Source: Calamus simplicifolius (lineage: Eukaryota; Streptophyta; Magnoliopsida; Arecales; Arecaceae). From it: a DNA stretch of 64,000 bases. The notes below the pieces were generated by a model. That model saw only the letters and a program-made list of their open reading frames with translations, searched no databases and had not been told where the DNA came from. Shown here piece after piece: positions 22,767 to 34,700 of this stretch (positions within the stretch are counted from its first letter, which is position 1; each line of letters opens with the position of its first letter). The stretch lies in the NCBI GenBank assembly GCA_900491605.1, contig UESW01005040.1, positions 1 to 64,000 on the forward strand, in the 5' to 3' direction. The position numbers and the translations under genes are program-made.

Positions 22767-24420
22767 ATGGCTGACCTCCCCAATCCATCTCCGGTCGGTC
22801 CCGATGGCGTCAGGAACGCTGGAATGTCCTGGCGCCGTGCCGATGGAAGCCAGTTTGAATGGATCTCCCCGGCGCCGTCTCCGGTTGTCGTCGCCGAACT
22901 GGAACGGCTGTACCCCGATATAGTCCAAGTCCCGGTACCTGCGCTGGAGGAGGAAGTGCTCGTTGGCTCAATCACGCTATTTTGGCCCGTTGTCTCTCCC
23001 GCTGGATCCCTCCGGAGGCTATCCTCAGGGAATTCCAGCGAGCTGGGATTCAGGGGGATATCGAATCGGTTCGTTGGCCAACAGGAATTTTCTCTTCCGT
23101 TCTCTGACCCTCTTGCCATGGAGCTTGTTCTCGGAAGACCCTGGGTCGCCAATGGCCAACCCATCGCCGTTGCTCCGTGGCAACCAGACTTCGTCCCGTC
23201 CTCAAGCTCTCTGACCAGTGCCCTGCTTTGGATTCGTCTTCCCCAACTGCCTATTGAATACTGGAAGGAGGACGTGCTGTCATCCATCGTTGCAGTTGTT
23301 GGTGATTACATGTTCTCCGATGCTTCTACCAGAGAACGGATTCGGGAGGGTTCGCGAGAGTGTGTACTCGGGTGGATTTGAGCATGCCCCTGCGGCCGGG
23401 TGCCCGTGTTCGTGGAAGCAGGGAGCCATTCTGGCAGCAGTTTTCCTACGAAAATCTTGAAGGAATCTGCTGCTCGTGCGGTACCCTGCATCTCGGAGGG
23501 AGCTGTGGGGCGCCTCTTGATCCTTCCTCTTCCTCTGCCCCCCCGAGTGGTTCTGGATTTGGACCTTGGATGTCGTCCCTGAGGCGTCGGAAATCTTCTC
23601 CAGCTGCTCAGCCTTCTCTCAGCAAAGAAGCCTGGAATGAGCTCTTCTTCTCCTCCTTCCTCTGCCTCCCCGGACGGGTGGGTCTCTCCGAAGAAGTCTT
23701 TAGGAGGTCGGGAGGCAAGGAGCCCACTCCCCCTTCGGACAGGCATCCTCTTCATGGGATTGATGCAGCTGATGGTCTCAGGTCCTCAGCGTGCCGTTTT
23801 TCCCCTGGCGTGCCGGTTTGCAAGGGGTCTCAAATTCAAGCCTCTGATCTAACATTCAGACTTCTGAAGGGAAAAGGGGTGGTGATCCAATCAAGTTGGC
23901 TGCTAACCCATTTTCTTGCCTGGAGTCAGCTTCCTTGATGGTAATGGTCCGGGCCTCCTGTTGTCCCATATAGGAGGAAAATCTGGCCCTGCTAAGCGGG
24001 CCCGGCCTGTTGAGCCTCTAACACAGCGACTACCTTCTAAGCCTAATTCATCCAAAGGCAAGGACTTCTGAGGGGTAAGGATGGGAAGAAAGCTATCTTC
24101 ACCTTCTCTGCTCCTTCAATACCCCCCAGGGTTTAGGTGTTTCCCCTGGGCCGGGTCAAGAAGTCCCGTTGCAAGGAGGGGACTACTCTGGGCAGTTTGG
24201 TAGAGTCCTCCTTACCTCCTTCGACGGCTGTGATAGATCACGATTCTGCGGTCTCCCTTCTAAAGAATGCTATTCAGCAAAAAGATGCAATATGGCTATG
24301 GAATGGCACGGCAGGTGTGCCAGGAAGCAGGGGGAAGCAGTGCTCCGGAGCTTGTTGGCTCCCACGCTACTTTTGACTCTATTGTTCTGGAGATATCTGG
24401 GGATATGGATGATGTCCCCC
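22767..24420 (+). pseudogene. LINE ORF1: nucleic-acid-binding protein (DUF4283 / zf-CCHC_4), frameshifted
   Basis: Start chosen at ATG 22767 (MADLPNPSPVGPDG). The frame then shifts near 22960. The DUF4283-like part is readable in pieces: ARCLSRWIPPEAILREFQRAG, then VLGRPWVANGQPIAVAPWQP and SALLWIRLPQLPIEYW. Then VDLSMPLRPGARVRG and a knuckle CCSCGTLHLGGSC (CX2CX4HX4C) at about 23470-23510. A long Ser/Pro-rich linker follows to about 24420. This layout is standard for ORF1 of plant L1 LINEs, which binds the element RNA. Three or more shifts. Confidence 0.85.
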
Positions 24421-24436
24421 CTGCTCTTCCTTCTGA

Positions 24437-27400
24437 ATGAAGCTTCTTTTTGGAATGTGCGAGGTGCTCAGAAACCCTCGTTTCGGTCCTCGTTCGGTAG
24501 GCTTCTTCAGCTTCATGACTTTGATATTTGTGTTCTGCTGGAGACCCGGTTGTCTGGGGCTAGCCTTGCTCGTCTTCAGAGACAGCTTTCCAGATTATGG
24601 GTTTCTTACTCCATTGAGTCGGTTGGCCTCTCTGGTGGTATTCTGGTTCTTTGGAAAAATAATAACATCAGGGTTGATGCCTTCCATGGATGTGGTCAAC
24701 AGGTGTCCCTGGTCATATCTGAGGGTTCCTCGGCCCCCTGGCTTCTCTCGGGTGTTTATGCCAGTACCGACTTCAGACTGCATCGTGATCTCTGGGTGGA
24801 GCTTCACTCTCTTCTTGCTCAGGGCTTTCCTTCCCTCCTTGCTGGTGACTTCAACTGCATTGTCGGGGCTGACGAGAAAAGAGGGGGTCGGCAGTTCGTT
24901 GGATCACCGGATGTGGTTGAGTTCAGATCCTTTATATCCTCCGCTGGGCTCTTGGATCTGGGGTTTTCCGGATCCCCTTTCACCTGGTGTAATAACCGCC
25001 AAGGCTCTGCCCGTGTTTGGGAAAGACTGGATAGGGCCATAGCGTCTCCTTCTTGGCTCCAGCTTTTTCCTTCTGCTACCGTTACTCACCTGTCCAGAAT
25101 TGGCTCCGACCATTGTCCTATTCTTGTTTCTACTGATAACACTATTCATCAGAGCAGGATGTTTAGATTTGAGAAATTCTTGACCTTTTATTCTTCTGCT
25201 AGGTCAATCATCTCTCAGGTTTGGCGATTACCTATTAGAAGAAGTGCTACCTATCGGCTGTCTCGGCGCCTGATTCTTGATGGTCGTAGACTCTCTAGAT
25301 GGAACAGAAGAGAGGTGGGGGATATTGTTCGACAAGTTGAGCAGACTGAGGCTACCATCTCTACCCTGCAGTCGAAAGAGGATCAGGAGGGGTTCCTTAA
25401 TCAGTCTGACCTTTCGTCTCTCAGGTCCTGTTTGGCTGAGCACCATTCTATTGTTGCAGCAGGAGACCTTTTGGAGACAAAGGTCCCAAATCCAGTGGGT
25501 TAGGGAGGGGGATCGCAACACTAGATTCTTTCATCAGGCCACTTTGAAGCGCCGTGCGATGAACCGCATTAGGTGTTTAGTTGATAATGAGGGGAAGATT
25601 CAGGAGGATGTTCAGGTTATCAGGACCTTGTTATATCAGTTCTTTCAGTCTAGATGGACGGAGCATACTGGAGTGGGTTTCCCTGTGTTTCCTGTTCTGG
25701 CCCAGTTTAGGGTCACCACTGCTGAAAATGCTCGTCTCACCATGCCTATTTCGGCGGACGATATTCAGCGGGCTGTTTGGGATCTTGGTGCCGATAAAGC
25801 CCCTGGTCCTGATGGGTTTCGTCCTTTGTTCTTCCGCTTCTATTGGGATATAGTGGGTCAGGAGGTTGTGCAGGCCATTCAGCTGGTGTTTCTCTCTCAC
25901 TCTGTCCCCTCTGATTGGAATAGGACCCTTATCACCTTGGTGCCCAAACGCCCTGATGCCTCCTCTCCTCAGCATTACCGGCCTATCGGTCTATGTTCCA
26001 CCTTGTACAAGGTGTGTGCTCGCATTTTGGTCTCCCGTTTGTCTCCGATGATCCCTCGCCTCATCTCCTAGAGCAGGGCGCTTTTATTAGGGGACGTAGC
26101 ATTACTGATAATGCCCTTCTAGCACAGGAACTCATGCATGACCTTCAGCGTGCTTCTCGACGTCATAGCCTCATGGCTGTTAAGCTTGATATGGAGAGAG
26201 CTTATGATAGAATGAGCTGGGATTTTCTGAGACATACGTTAGCCGAGTTTGGGTTTGATGATTGCTTTGTCGACTGGATTATGGCATGTATTCTTCGACC
26301 ATCCTTCTCTCTCATCATCAATGGGGGTCAGACGGATTATTTTCACTCTGAGGTCGGTTTGCGGCAGGGTTGCCCTCTGTCCCCTTTTCTCTTCATCCTT
26401 TCTACTGATGCTTTGTCCAGGGCTCTTATTCAGGCTCAGATGGATTTGTCTATTGCCCCATACTCTGCGAGTCCAACTGGGCCGACTCTCTCCCATCTAC
26501 TGTTCGCTGATGACTGCATCCTTATGGGTAAGGCCACTATTCGTAATGCATCCATATTTGCGGCCATAGTGCAGACCTATTGTCGGGCTTCTGGTCAGAA
26601 AGTTAATTTAAGTAAATCTCTGATATGTTTTAGTCCTAAGATGGCAGCTTCTGTTAGGGATTCTATCTTGCATATCATGGGTATTACTTCTCAGGCTGAT
26701 CGGCTATCCTACTTGGGGATCCCAATCACTGGCAGAAGGCCTCGTCGTTCTGACTTCAGTGTTCTTGAGAGGAGGGTCTGCGATAGCTTAGATGGTTGGC
26801 AGGTCTCTGGGTTATCTATGATGGCTCGGATCACTCTTCTGCGCTCAGTTCTCTCTTCTCTTCCGCTCTATCTGTTATCTAACGCGGCCATCCCTGTGAC
26901 GTGCCTAAGGAAGATAGAGCGTCATTTTCGGGATTTTCTCTGGGCCTCAAGCCAGGACGGTCATGGAGTCCATCTTCTTGCCTGGGATATCATTTGCTTG
27001 CCGATTGCTCAGGGGGGTCTTGGTATCCAATCTCTTGTTGCTAGGAGGGAGGCTCTTATTGCTAGGCATGCCTCGCGATTCTTGCTTGATCCGCGTTGTT
27101 TGTGGAGCGCCTTCATGCATGGTAAATACGGAGATTGGAATCACTCTATCTCTCCTCCATCTTCTCGTGGGCACTCCTTCTTCTGGAAAGAGGTTTGTTG
27201 GCATGCTTCGGTTGTTATGGACCGCACCTCTTGGATGATTGGTGATGGTTCTTCAGTCGATGTACTTCAGGACACTTGGATTGCGGACCAGCCTCTTTCT
27301 CGGTGGCCAACCTTTGTGACCACAGATATCCCTAATGGTATGAGAGTTTGTGATCTTCTCTCCCTTGACCACACTGTCTGGGACCATTCTTTGGTTTCTA

Positions 27401-28557
27401 CTTTCTTCGGGGGAGAGCTTTATCACCGTATTACTTCTATTCCTCTCATTCGAGTCATACTACTGATATAAGGGTTTGGCGGAGATCTTGTTCATCTCGG
27501 GCTCCTATCGGGGATCTCCTGCATATCTATAGGCCTTCGCCCTTGCAAGTTATGGATTCGGCTTGGATTTGGCATCTTCCCATTCATCCGAGGGTTTGCC
27601 TTTTTATATGGAAGCTGGCTTGGAATGCGCTTCCTACCTGTTCTTTGCTCTCTAGGAGAGGGATGCGTATCATGCCTATTTGCCCGGTGTGTAGCCTTGA
27701 GGAGGAAACTGTAGATCATGCTATCTTTTCATGCCCCAGAGCGAGACAGATTTGGCAAAGGTTAGGTGCGTGGTCTTGGCTGCAGGATTTGGACTCCCAC
27801 CGTTTATCCTTCTTGAGGCTGCTCAGACAGGTCAAGGGGGGTGAGAACCATCAGGTGGGCCCGACGTTGGCTTATGTTGCTCTCTAGATCTGGTTATCCC
27901 GTAACCAGTTCGTGTTCTCGGACGTGCTCACTCCTTCTTATCGAATTGTCAGGACGGCTGTCTCCTTATATGCTGAGTACACTCTACATCAGAGGACTAT
28001 TGGTGTTGATAGCCCTGGCCTCTGGGACTCCCATGCTGCTTCTGCAGCGCACCGGCACACGGTCTTTATCTCTTGGGAGCCCCCTCCTCCAGGTTTGTCA
28101 AAATCAATTTTGATGGGAGTGTTCGTGGGAGATGTGCGGGATCTGCTTTTGTGATTCGGGGGCCGGAGGGGTCGTTGCTTGCGGCCGGCGGCTTTGGGAC
28201 GCTGGATTCTTCTGTTCCCCTTGCTGAGCTATATGCGGCTTGGGCCGGTATTTCTCACGCCCTTCGGAGCCTGGGCACTACGAAGCTTATTATAGAGGGA
28301 GACTCGCTACGATGATTAGCTGGATCTGTCAGGAGTCCAATGTCCACCTGCCGACCATTCCTTTGATCAGCGACATCCATTATCTCCTTCAGGGAGCTAC
28401 CAGCATCCAGATTCGACATATCTACAGGGAGGCCAACTCTGCGGCTGATTGGATTGCCGCCAGGGTGGCCTATCATTCAGGGTTCTGGAGTTGGATGCTC
28501 GGCGACCATTGTCCTCTCATCCTGTCACATATTTATATTCGGATATCTCGAATTTGA
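24437..28557 (+). pseudogene. LINE ORF2: AP endonuclease, reverse transcriptase, zf-RVT, RNase H (frameshifted)
   Basis: ATG 24437 opens MKLLF; one base appears lost in the T run, because the next frame continues FWNVRGAQKPSF. Endonuclease: LLAGDFNCI near 24837 and GSDHCPIL near 25105. A shift near 25490 leads to RNTRFFHQATLKRRA and DKAPGPDGF. A second shift near 26065 leads to the RT core LKLDMERAYDRMSW-like, GLRQGCPLSPFLF and the catalytic FADDCIL near 26505. A conserved C-terminal RT domain continues to 27471. Then a zf-RVT-like block (HPRVCLFIWKLAWNALPT, CPVCSLEEETVDHAIFSC), an in-frame TAG near 27886, and RNase H: INFDGSVRGRCAGSAFV, AELYAAWAGI, IEGDSL, HIYREANSAADWIA. The catalytic motifs I can see are intact, so the breaks look recent. 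Confidence 0.93.
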
Positions 28558-28592
28558 CTTATCCTAGATTGATGTGATCACCCGCTTGTACC

Positions 28593-28610
28593 AAAAAAAA
28601 AAAAAAAAAA
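28593..28610 (+). other. poly(A) tail of the LINE
   Basis: An uninterrupted run of 18 A after TTGTACC marks target-primed reverse transcription. It abuts the right target duplication (the last two A can belong to either). Confidence 0.92.
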
Positions 28611-28622
28611 AGCATCAATTCA

Positions 28623-28830
28623 TGACCAACGGAACAAACGGTTTCGTGCAAACAGACGGGAGGCGTGTGAATTTTTTTTTTTATATTAATAGTAACAGCA
28701 GCGTGCAGATGGATAGATACGTCGTAAAGATATTTTTTCAAAAAGCAGGACTAGCTTTTTAAAGGGTCCCAAAAGCTTTCGGGGGTGTGGTCGTGGGTAG
28801 TGATTTAGAGGCATATAGTGATTATTGCCT
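28623..28830 (+). repeat. duplicated segment, copy A (right part)
   Basis: Continues copy A after the LINE. Shared blocks with copy B are 'gatggatagatacgtc' (28708; B 49275), 'aaagcag-actaactttt' (28740; B 49608) and 'tagtgatt-agaggcatatagtga' (28798; B 49717). Copy B has about 0.7 kb extra here, an RTE LINE remnant. Confidence 0.7.
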
Positions 28831-29447
28831 TGGTGGTAGGTTTTTAGTCAGTATTAAAGGCACTGTCTGTGCAAATGACAAATGAATGTTGACATTGATG
28901 ATACTATTAAAAATCAATCTCTCGGACATTATCGAGACATATATTTCTTAAAAAATTATTAAAGGATTAAAAAGAATTTTTAAGAGATTTTAAATTACAT
29001 TTAAAATTTAGTTTCAATAAGAAATCTTTAAGGAATTTGCTAGGAATATATTTTATTTGATAAATTTCTTAGAGATTTCTTGGTAATCTGCAAGGGATCA
29101 GTGAGTAATTATTTAAATAATTTATAGTAAAAGATTTGTAAAATAAGTTTGGTTCTTTAGAGATTTACTAAGGGATAATTTTCTTGGTGCTGGTAAGATA
29201 TTTTTAAAATAAAAAAAATAATATTAGAGAGAATTTTTTCTTAAAAATCTCTTAGTGATTTTAAAATCTTATACCAACATATGTCATTTACATATTCTCT
29301 CACTAGCATAAAATAAAAATTATAAGTAAAATTAATATTATATATTAATTTTTAATACCATTAATTAAATAAAAAATTCTTTATTCCTCTTTCTCTCTAA
29401 TTCATTAAAATTTTATCAAAATTCTGGGTTTACATCTTTTGTTGCCA
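28831..29447. other. AT-rich intergenic DNA
   Basis: Noncoding. Many ATTTCTTA/TAAGAAAT-like blocks ('ttcttagagatttcttgg', 'aaatctcttagtgatttt') suggest an old palindromic repeat, but I cannot define ends. Confidence 0.4.
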
Positions 29448-29605
29448 ATGATCAGATTGGCGCAACGGTAAAGGGCTAACCTTTGAACCTTTTGGTCACA
29501 GATTTAAATCATCAATTTAACGTCTTTATTAAGTGGTTTGAATCCTTTGGTCACATGTTTAAATCAGCCTGATCGAGATACCGAATGAGCTCGCATGAGT
29601 CCTAT
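29448..29605 (+). repeat. SINE-like tRNA-derived fragment
   Basis: GATCAGATTGGCGCAACGGT (about 29450-29469) has the form of a pol III A box as in plant Au-type SINEs. GGTCACAGATTTAAATC (29494-29510) resembles a decayed B box. A second GGTCACATGTTTAAATC follows at about 29550. The 3' end is unclear. Weak but patterned evidence. Confidence 0.45.
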
Positions 29606-29700
29606 TTTTCTCTGTCAAACATGATCTTTTAAAAATCTTGGTTCGTCGTAGTAAGGTACAGATTGATCTAGCTGTTTCAGTGAAAGCCATGAGATTTCTT

Positions 29701-30366
29701 CGATGGATTATGTACGTACCAAGAAGCTACTGATTCCCACGTGCCATGCACCAGCAAGCAGCGAGACTCGCGGCCACTGACATCAGTTGGACCTGCAAGA
29801 GTGGCCTAAGTCCATGTGATCATTAAATCTCATGGCATCAACTAGCTCTCCCAGCCGTCGATCCTCTAACTGACAAGATACGGATCCTGCTGGCATCATA
29901 ACAAACTTGATTCGGATCTCAACGGCTTTCAGACCCATGATACCTCCAAACGGTTAAGTGAGCCTCTATAAATACAACCGTCTTCCTGCTTCTAAGGTAC
30001 GGGCCATCTTTTTACATACTTGCTCACCCCTTTCCACCATTAGCGCTCTGCTCAGAGCCCTGGAGGGACTCTTCAGTGAGAGCCTTTTTTTTTTATTTTT
30101 GTTGATCGCTGATTTTCACTGACTTGAACGTTGGAGGGTCTTCCGTAGAGGGTCATCCTCAATGCCTCTCGCGTGATGACTGTTTTACAGGTCCATCCAG
30201 GTGGAGAGTCCACGCTGTAGCTCGATCGCATCCGAATCGAAGGATAAATTTTGATAGCAACACAATGAAATTTTTTCGTTAGATTATGTACGTACCAAGA
30301 AACTATTGACTCTCACGTGCTATGCACCAGCAAGCAGCGAGACTTGCGGCCACTGACATCAGTTGG
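29701..30366 (+). repeat. 90-bp direct repeats flanking a solo-LTR-like segment
   Basis: 29701-29790 and 30277-30366 are near-identical 90-base direct repeats (TTATGTACGTACCAAGAA, CACGTGC, ATGCACCAGCAAGCAGCGAG, GCGGCCACTGACATCAGTTGG). The 486 bases between contain CTATAAATAC (about 29965), then 'ttgaacgttggagggtcttccgtagaggg', which resembles the U5 'ttgagcgtcggagggtcc' block of Tat LTRs. The segment therefore looks like a gypsy LTR remnant, although 90 bases is far too long for an LTR target duplication. Confidence 0.6.
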
Positions 30367-30684
30367 TGGTCGAGTACTAGTAGAGAAGGCACTCCGAAGA
30401 ACATACTCTTGTCCAGAATTCCTGCAAATCGATTGCTTCCTTGGACTATTTCCATGCCACTCGAATTTATAATTAGAAGGCAAAAGGTATTGCGGATTAG
30501 TTTTTCGGCCTTTGATGCTTGTCATTCCGAAACATCTTTTGGGATGCTGATTGATTCTGAGATGTACGTCCTTGCCTATTCGTCGTGCCAAAGAATATAT
30601 CTGGAAATTAATGTATCTACTCTAGATCTATATATATTAATATTATACCTTCGACCCACCCAAAAAAAAAAAAAGCAACTTTTT

Positions 30685-30690
30685 TTTATT
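30685..30690 (-). terminator. poly(A) signal of the membrane-protein gene
   Basis: The minus strand reads AATAAA, about 60 bases after the stop codon. An AATAAT lies just before it (30694-30699). Confidence 0.5.
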
Positions 30691-30747
30691 TCCATTATTC
30701 TAAACAAGAAAATAAATAACAGCATGCAGCAAAGTAAAAGCAGCGAT

Positions 30748-31549
30748 TCAATCGGTGACACAAAAGGCATGGGCATAGGCACAGTAGATGGCAAAGACGT
30801 AGGCGACGAGGACGGGGAACACGACACCGGCGAGAGCCCCCACCGTCTCGCTGATGGCGCTGCCGCCGCAGGACAGTAAACCTAGGATGTTCTCGAAGAG
30901 GAAGATCATAGAGAGCACCAGGAAAAAACAGCCAAGCGCGGACAATAATGCCGAGGACAGCAACCCGAAGTTAACCCAACGCTGGCTGATGCGCGCCCGG
31001 TCCTTCCCCTGGAGCGTGATCGCTAAAAAGAACATGTCCTCACGGAGCTTGCGGATCTCCTTACGGAGCGCGCACAATTCCGCCGTGTGGATGTCCTCCC
31101 CGACCCGGAGCTCACAGATGCGCTCGAAGAGCTTTTGGCGACCATCTTCCACGTCTTTGCAGTTTATCACAGTGATGACGATCTTGAGGCCCAGTGCCAC
31201 CAGGGTGGAGACGAGGAAGCAGATGAAGGAGAACACCTCGAACTTTACTTGGTTTTGGCCGATGTCCAGGCCGGCGTCGCAGGCGCGGTTGTTCTGCAGG
31301 CTCTGCTGTCCCGGGGAGGCTACGGAAAGCCCCGTGAAGATGAAGCCGCCGAAGAACGCGTTCGCTTGCAGCAGCGCGTCCAGCGCACTCGCATCGATGC
31401 TGGATTTGCCGTCGGCGTTGCACTCGTAGCTGGAATCCAGACAACATCTAAAAAAAAGGGATTTTATTTTTCTCTTTTCTTCAAATAAAAATAAACAAGA
31501 AGCTTACAGCTGTTTGTGGAGGGCGTTTTACTTACGAAACATTCTCCAT
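30748..31549 (-). CDS. two-exon plant membrane protein of unknown function (237 aa)
   Basis: Exon 1 is 31536-31549 (14 bases, MENVS start) and exon 2 is 30748-31447. The 88-base intron 31448-31535 has GTAAGT donor and TTTTTTTAG acceptor, and splicing keeps the frame (237 codons). The protein opens with a Cys-containing motif, YECNADGKSSIDASALDALL, then a short hydrophobic stretch (about 36-48). Transmembrane segments lie at about 74-100, 160-195 and 200-232, with a basic/acidic coiled-coil-like linker (about 102-155) between. It is GC-rich and uninterrupted, unlike everything around it: the only convincing host gene here. It resembles small plant membrane proteins that I recall being annotated as maternal effect embryo arrest 60-like, but I am not certain. 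I infer no function. The start is supported by the TATA box and the intron. Confidence 0.85.
31448..31535 (-). other. intron of the membrane-protein gene
   Basis: 88 bases, AT-rich, donor C|GTAAGT and a T-rich acceptor TTTTTTTAG|ATG. It splits codon 5 after the second base, and joining restores one frame. A downstream ATG at 31447 is in the wrong frame, so unspliced RNA would not make the protein. Confidence 0.85.
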
Positions 31550-31622
31550 CAACAAAGGGGAAGGGAATTCGATTGCTACACTGTGGAGTAATCTTTTGGT
31601 TTGCTCGCAATGTTCGTTGGAT

Positions 31623-31628
31623 TTTATA
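31623..31628 (-). promoter_or_regulatory. TATA box of the membrane-protein gene
   Basis: The minus strand reads CCTATAAAATCC around this position, about 75 bases before the ATG. It would give a short 5' UTR of about 45 bases. A GA-rich stretch lies just upstream (31637-31715). Confidence 0.6.
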
Positions 31629-31719
31629 GGAGACGAGATGGAGAGGATTCAGGGATGATTAGAAGGAGAGGGAAGGAGCGCGGGGCCAGGGAGAGAAAAA
31701 GAAAAAAAAAAAAAAGTTC

Positions 31720-34700
31720 TGTAGATAGAGAATCGAAAACGACCCGCTATAGTCTAACGTCTGTAAGATTAGAAGAAAGACGAAAGCTCCGTTTTATTTT
31801 AGAAGGTGGATTTGGATTTTGAAAAATCTTGGATTTCTTTCCCTTTTTTCTTTTCAGCATCCAATGGGAGATGTGGTTATTTATGTGAATAATCATGTCA
31901 GCTGCTGGGGGTGAGAAAAGAAACAAAACAACCAAAAGGTATTTCAATACGCTGTTAGTTACGTGAAGTGATTTTTTTAAAATATAAGTTATTTGTATTG
32001 AAAACTATTTTAAAATTTTGTAATATTTTGTTAATGTTTGTATACAATAAAAATAAAATAATTACAAAATGATATCAAAATTATGAGAACAACAAATTCA
32101 GAGGGCATACTTGAGGTGAGTGGAGATGGTTAAGATCAATACTGCTTGAAAACAAACTCACTATCGTGACATGCAAGCATCTAACAAAGTCATTGATAAT
32201 ATACAACATACTGAAGTACTCTACCCAAAGTCTTCTACCATAGACAGAATCATAAACGGGTTTGATCTAAACAACTCCTTCAATTGCTTGAGAAGAAAGA
32301 AAAGTAAAAAATTTTAAGAAAGAATAATGCGAGCTCTCAGGAAAAGAATGGTAGAAAGGAAGAAAAAGATCTTTCAAGAATTAATTTGCAACTTCTGACT
32401 TATTTTATATTTGAGATTTTGAACATTAAGCTTATATATAAGCTTAGTTCACATAATCCTAATAAAGGCTTATAAAGGCCTCAATGATTATCACAATAAT
32501 AGTTTCTTGTGCTAGCATCACATAACCGAATAGCATATGCATTCGAGCTTGAGATAAGGTTTGCATTTAGTATGTGAGACAACCGGTCATCTACCAAAAA
32601 AAAAGGTTTTGAGTTATAACTCAACAAACAACTTCGTACATAATTTAAGTTGCCAGTATCCATATAAATGAAATGGCCCAAACCTACAACAAACAACCCT
32701 AAATTGTTAATGACAATGGATGCTTTTACTGTTTCTAATTTTCAAGAACGGAAAGAAATTGAAACAGATATAGAAACGGAAAGCAAGGAATTAGAATCAC
32801 TATTCCTATTCCATTATTTGGGGGCTACTGAAAAGAAATATCAGAAAAGAAATAGCAATTCAATTCTAATTTTATATTATATTATATTTTAATTTAGCAT
32901 TTTTATTTTTATTTTATTTTTAGTATTTCTCTTTGATTATTATGATTTATAGTTTGTTTACTCTTTGGTTTTAGTTTGATATATTTTATTAACCGATTGC
33001 TTCTTTTTCTATATTTAAGTTTTTATTTTTTTTAATTTTAATTAATTAGACTTTTGTTATAATCTTAATGCTTTTCCTAATTATACTTGCAGTTTAGTTA
33101 ACATATTTTTTATTTTTATTTTCTATATTTTTGTCATTTTTCCTTTTCAAAATTTATATATTATTTTTGCTAATTTTATAATTTTATGTAATGTATATTC
33201 TTTTTAGTTTCATGTTTAATGCTTTTTAAATCATAAATTTTAGTTATATATAATTTTGTTATGTTAGTAGATTATATACTAAACCTTTAAATCAGAATTT
33301 ATAAAGCATTAAAACATATTTGCAATACATGTACTTATTTTAATAAAATAATAGTTTTAGTTATAAATTTATTTTATTTGAGATCATAATTATTTGAATA
33401 AATGGTAATTTCTATATTTATTACATCACAAATATTAGGGGGCTCAAAGCTGAAATTTCAACTCAATTCCAGTTTTAGTGAACCGTACGCAACATTAAAT
33501 CAGTCAACTCAACTTGTTAAATCAACACTTCTCCATTTATCCAACAGCTTGGCTTCTATATTATTAGGTTTATTTTGTATACTAATTATATATTATTTTT
33601 TTTATAATTAAAGTTTAATTTTTTATTGAACTATATTTTTAAATTATACTTTTCATATGTATTAGTCATATATAAATTATATTTTTTAAATAAAAATAAT
33701 TTTATAATTAATAATAAATTTTAAATAAAAGTAAATTTTAAATAAAATAAGTAGTTACTATATTTTTTTTAAATATGTTTTTTTCAAAATATAAATTGAG
33801 AATCAGTTGTTAATGCCATTACCCATTCACCCTGTTTCTAATTGGCCCTAGGCATCATCCAATGGGGCTTTTATTGCATACATGAGATGCCAGCTTCAGT
33901 GGGTTTACTTGTTGCCAAGGAACACGGAGTTCCCTGGTGGGCAATCGGCCACTGCACCAAATTCAACTACATCTTGACAAAGAATTGGCGTAGGTGGCAT
34001 CTCATAGGTTTAAACATGCTAGGAAAGGTGAACCAAACGGGCTGGCCTCTCAAGCCTTTGCTTGAGCTTTGCCTTTGTAGCTGACCCAACATATAGAATG
34101 TTGATGGTGGTTGTTATTCACTGTAAAGCTTTCAATTGACATGGACTCTTTGATGCCACCAAAGGATTTGAGACTCTTACTTTTGTCCAGAGTCTTTTTG
34201 ATAACGATATTGGAAGAATTACAGGCCATCCCGAGGTGACACTTTGAACTTGGGGATCAACCAACATTCCTAATCAAAATTTGGTGCGATAGAACCATCA
34301 TGATTAATGTACCTGGTCCTCAGCTGTTGAGAAAAATACAAATACTGCTATAATTTATACCAATTAGTTGGAGACTATTCCTGTCTGATTAATCATAATT
34401 CGTGGCATTAATGGGAAGTCCCATCAATAGAGAATATATATAACTGTTTGTGATGGATTGGATATTTGTGCCTCTCAAGAGAGACTCGTGAGAGTGTCAG
34501 TTTTAGATATGCGCACAAAGAAAAATAAAAAATTAATCAAAAATTATATTTAAAAATAAAAAATTTTAAAGTGTTTGTATTTTATAAAAAAAAACATTTC
34601 TTAAACTGTGCTAGGTGGAGAAAAACAATTTATATAATAATCCCGATGAGTTGAGATTAGGATTTTGTTGTTATTATTGTAATGCTATGATTCAAGGAAA

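Larger units (their letters stand above)
22619..28608 (+). mobile_element. L1-type LINE retrotransposon, full length with poly(A)
   Basis: It has a short 5' UTR, ORF1 (DUF4283-like plus CCHC), ORF2 (endonuclease, RT, zf-RVT, RNase H) and a poly(A) run at 28593-28610. A 14-bp target duplication flanks it. The acquired RNase H after RT is characteristic of many plant L1 elements. About six frame breaks make it inactive, but the length of about 6 kb and clear TSD point to a full-length, not very old insertion. Confidence 0.95.

Noticed and set aside
22616..23287. 223-aa minus-strand ORF over LINE ORF1
   Set aside because: Antisense shadow of the GC-rich ORF1; no domain.
30854..31488. Plus-strand ORFs of 133-191 aa opposite the membrane-protein gene
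   Set aside because: Shadows of a GC-rich coding exon; the minus strand has the TATA box, splice sites, poly(A) signal and hydrophobic pattern.
33842..34084. 80-aa ORF in the intergenic region as a possible exon
   Set aside because: No recognised domain, no clear splice partners and no neighbouring coding sequence.
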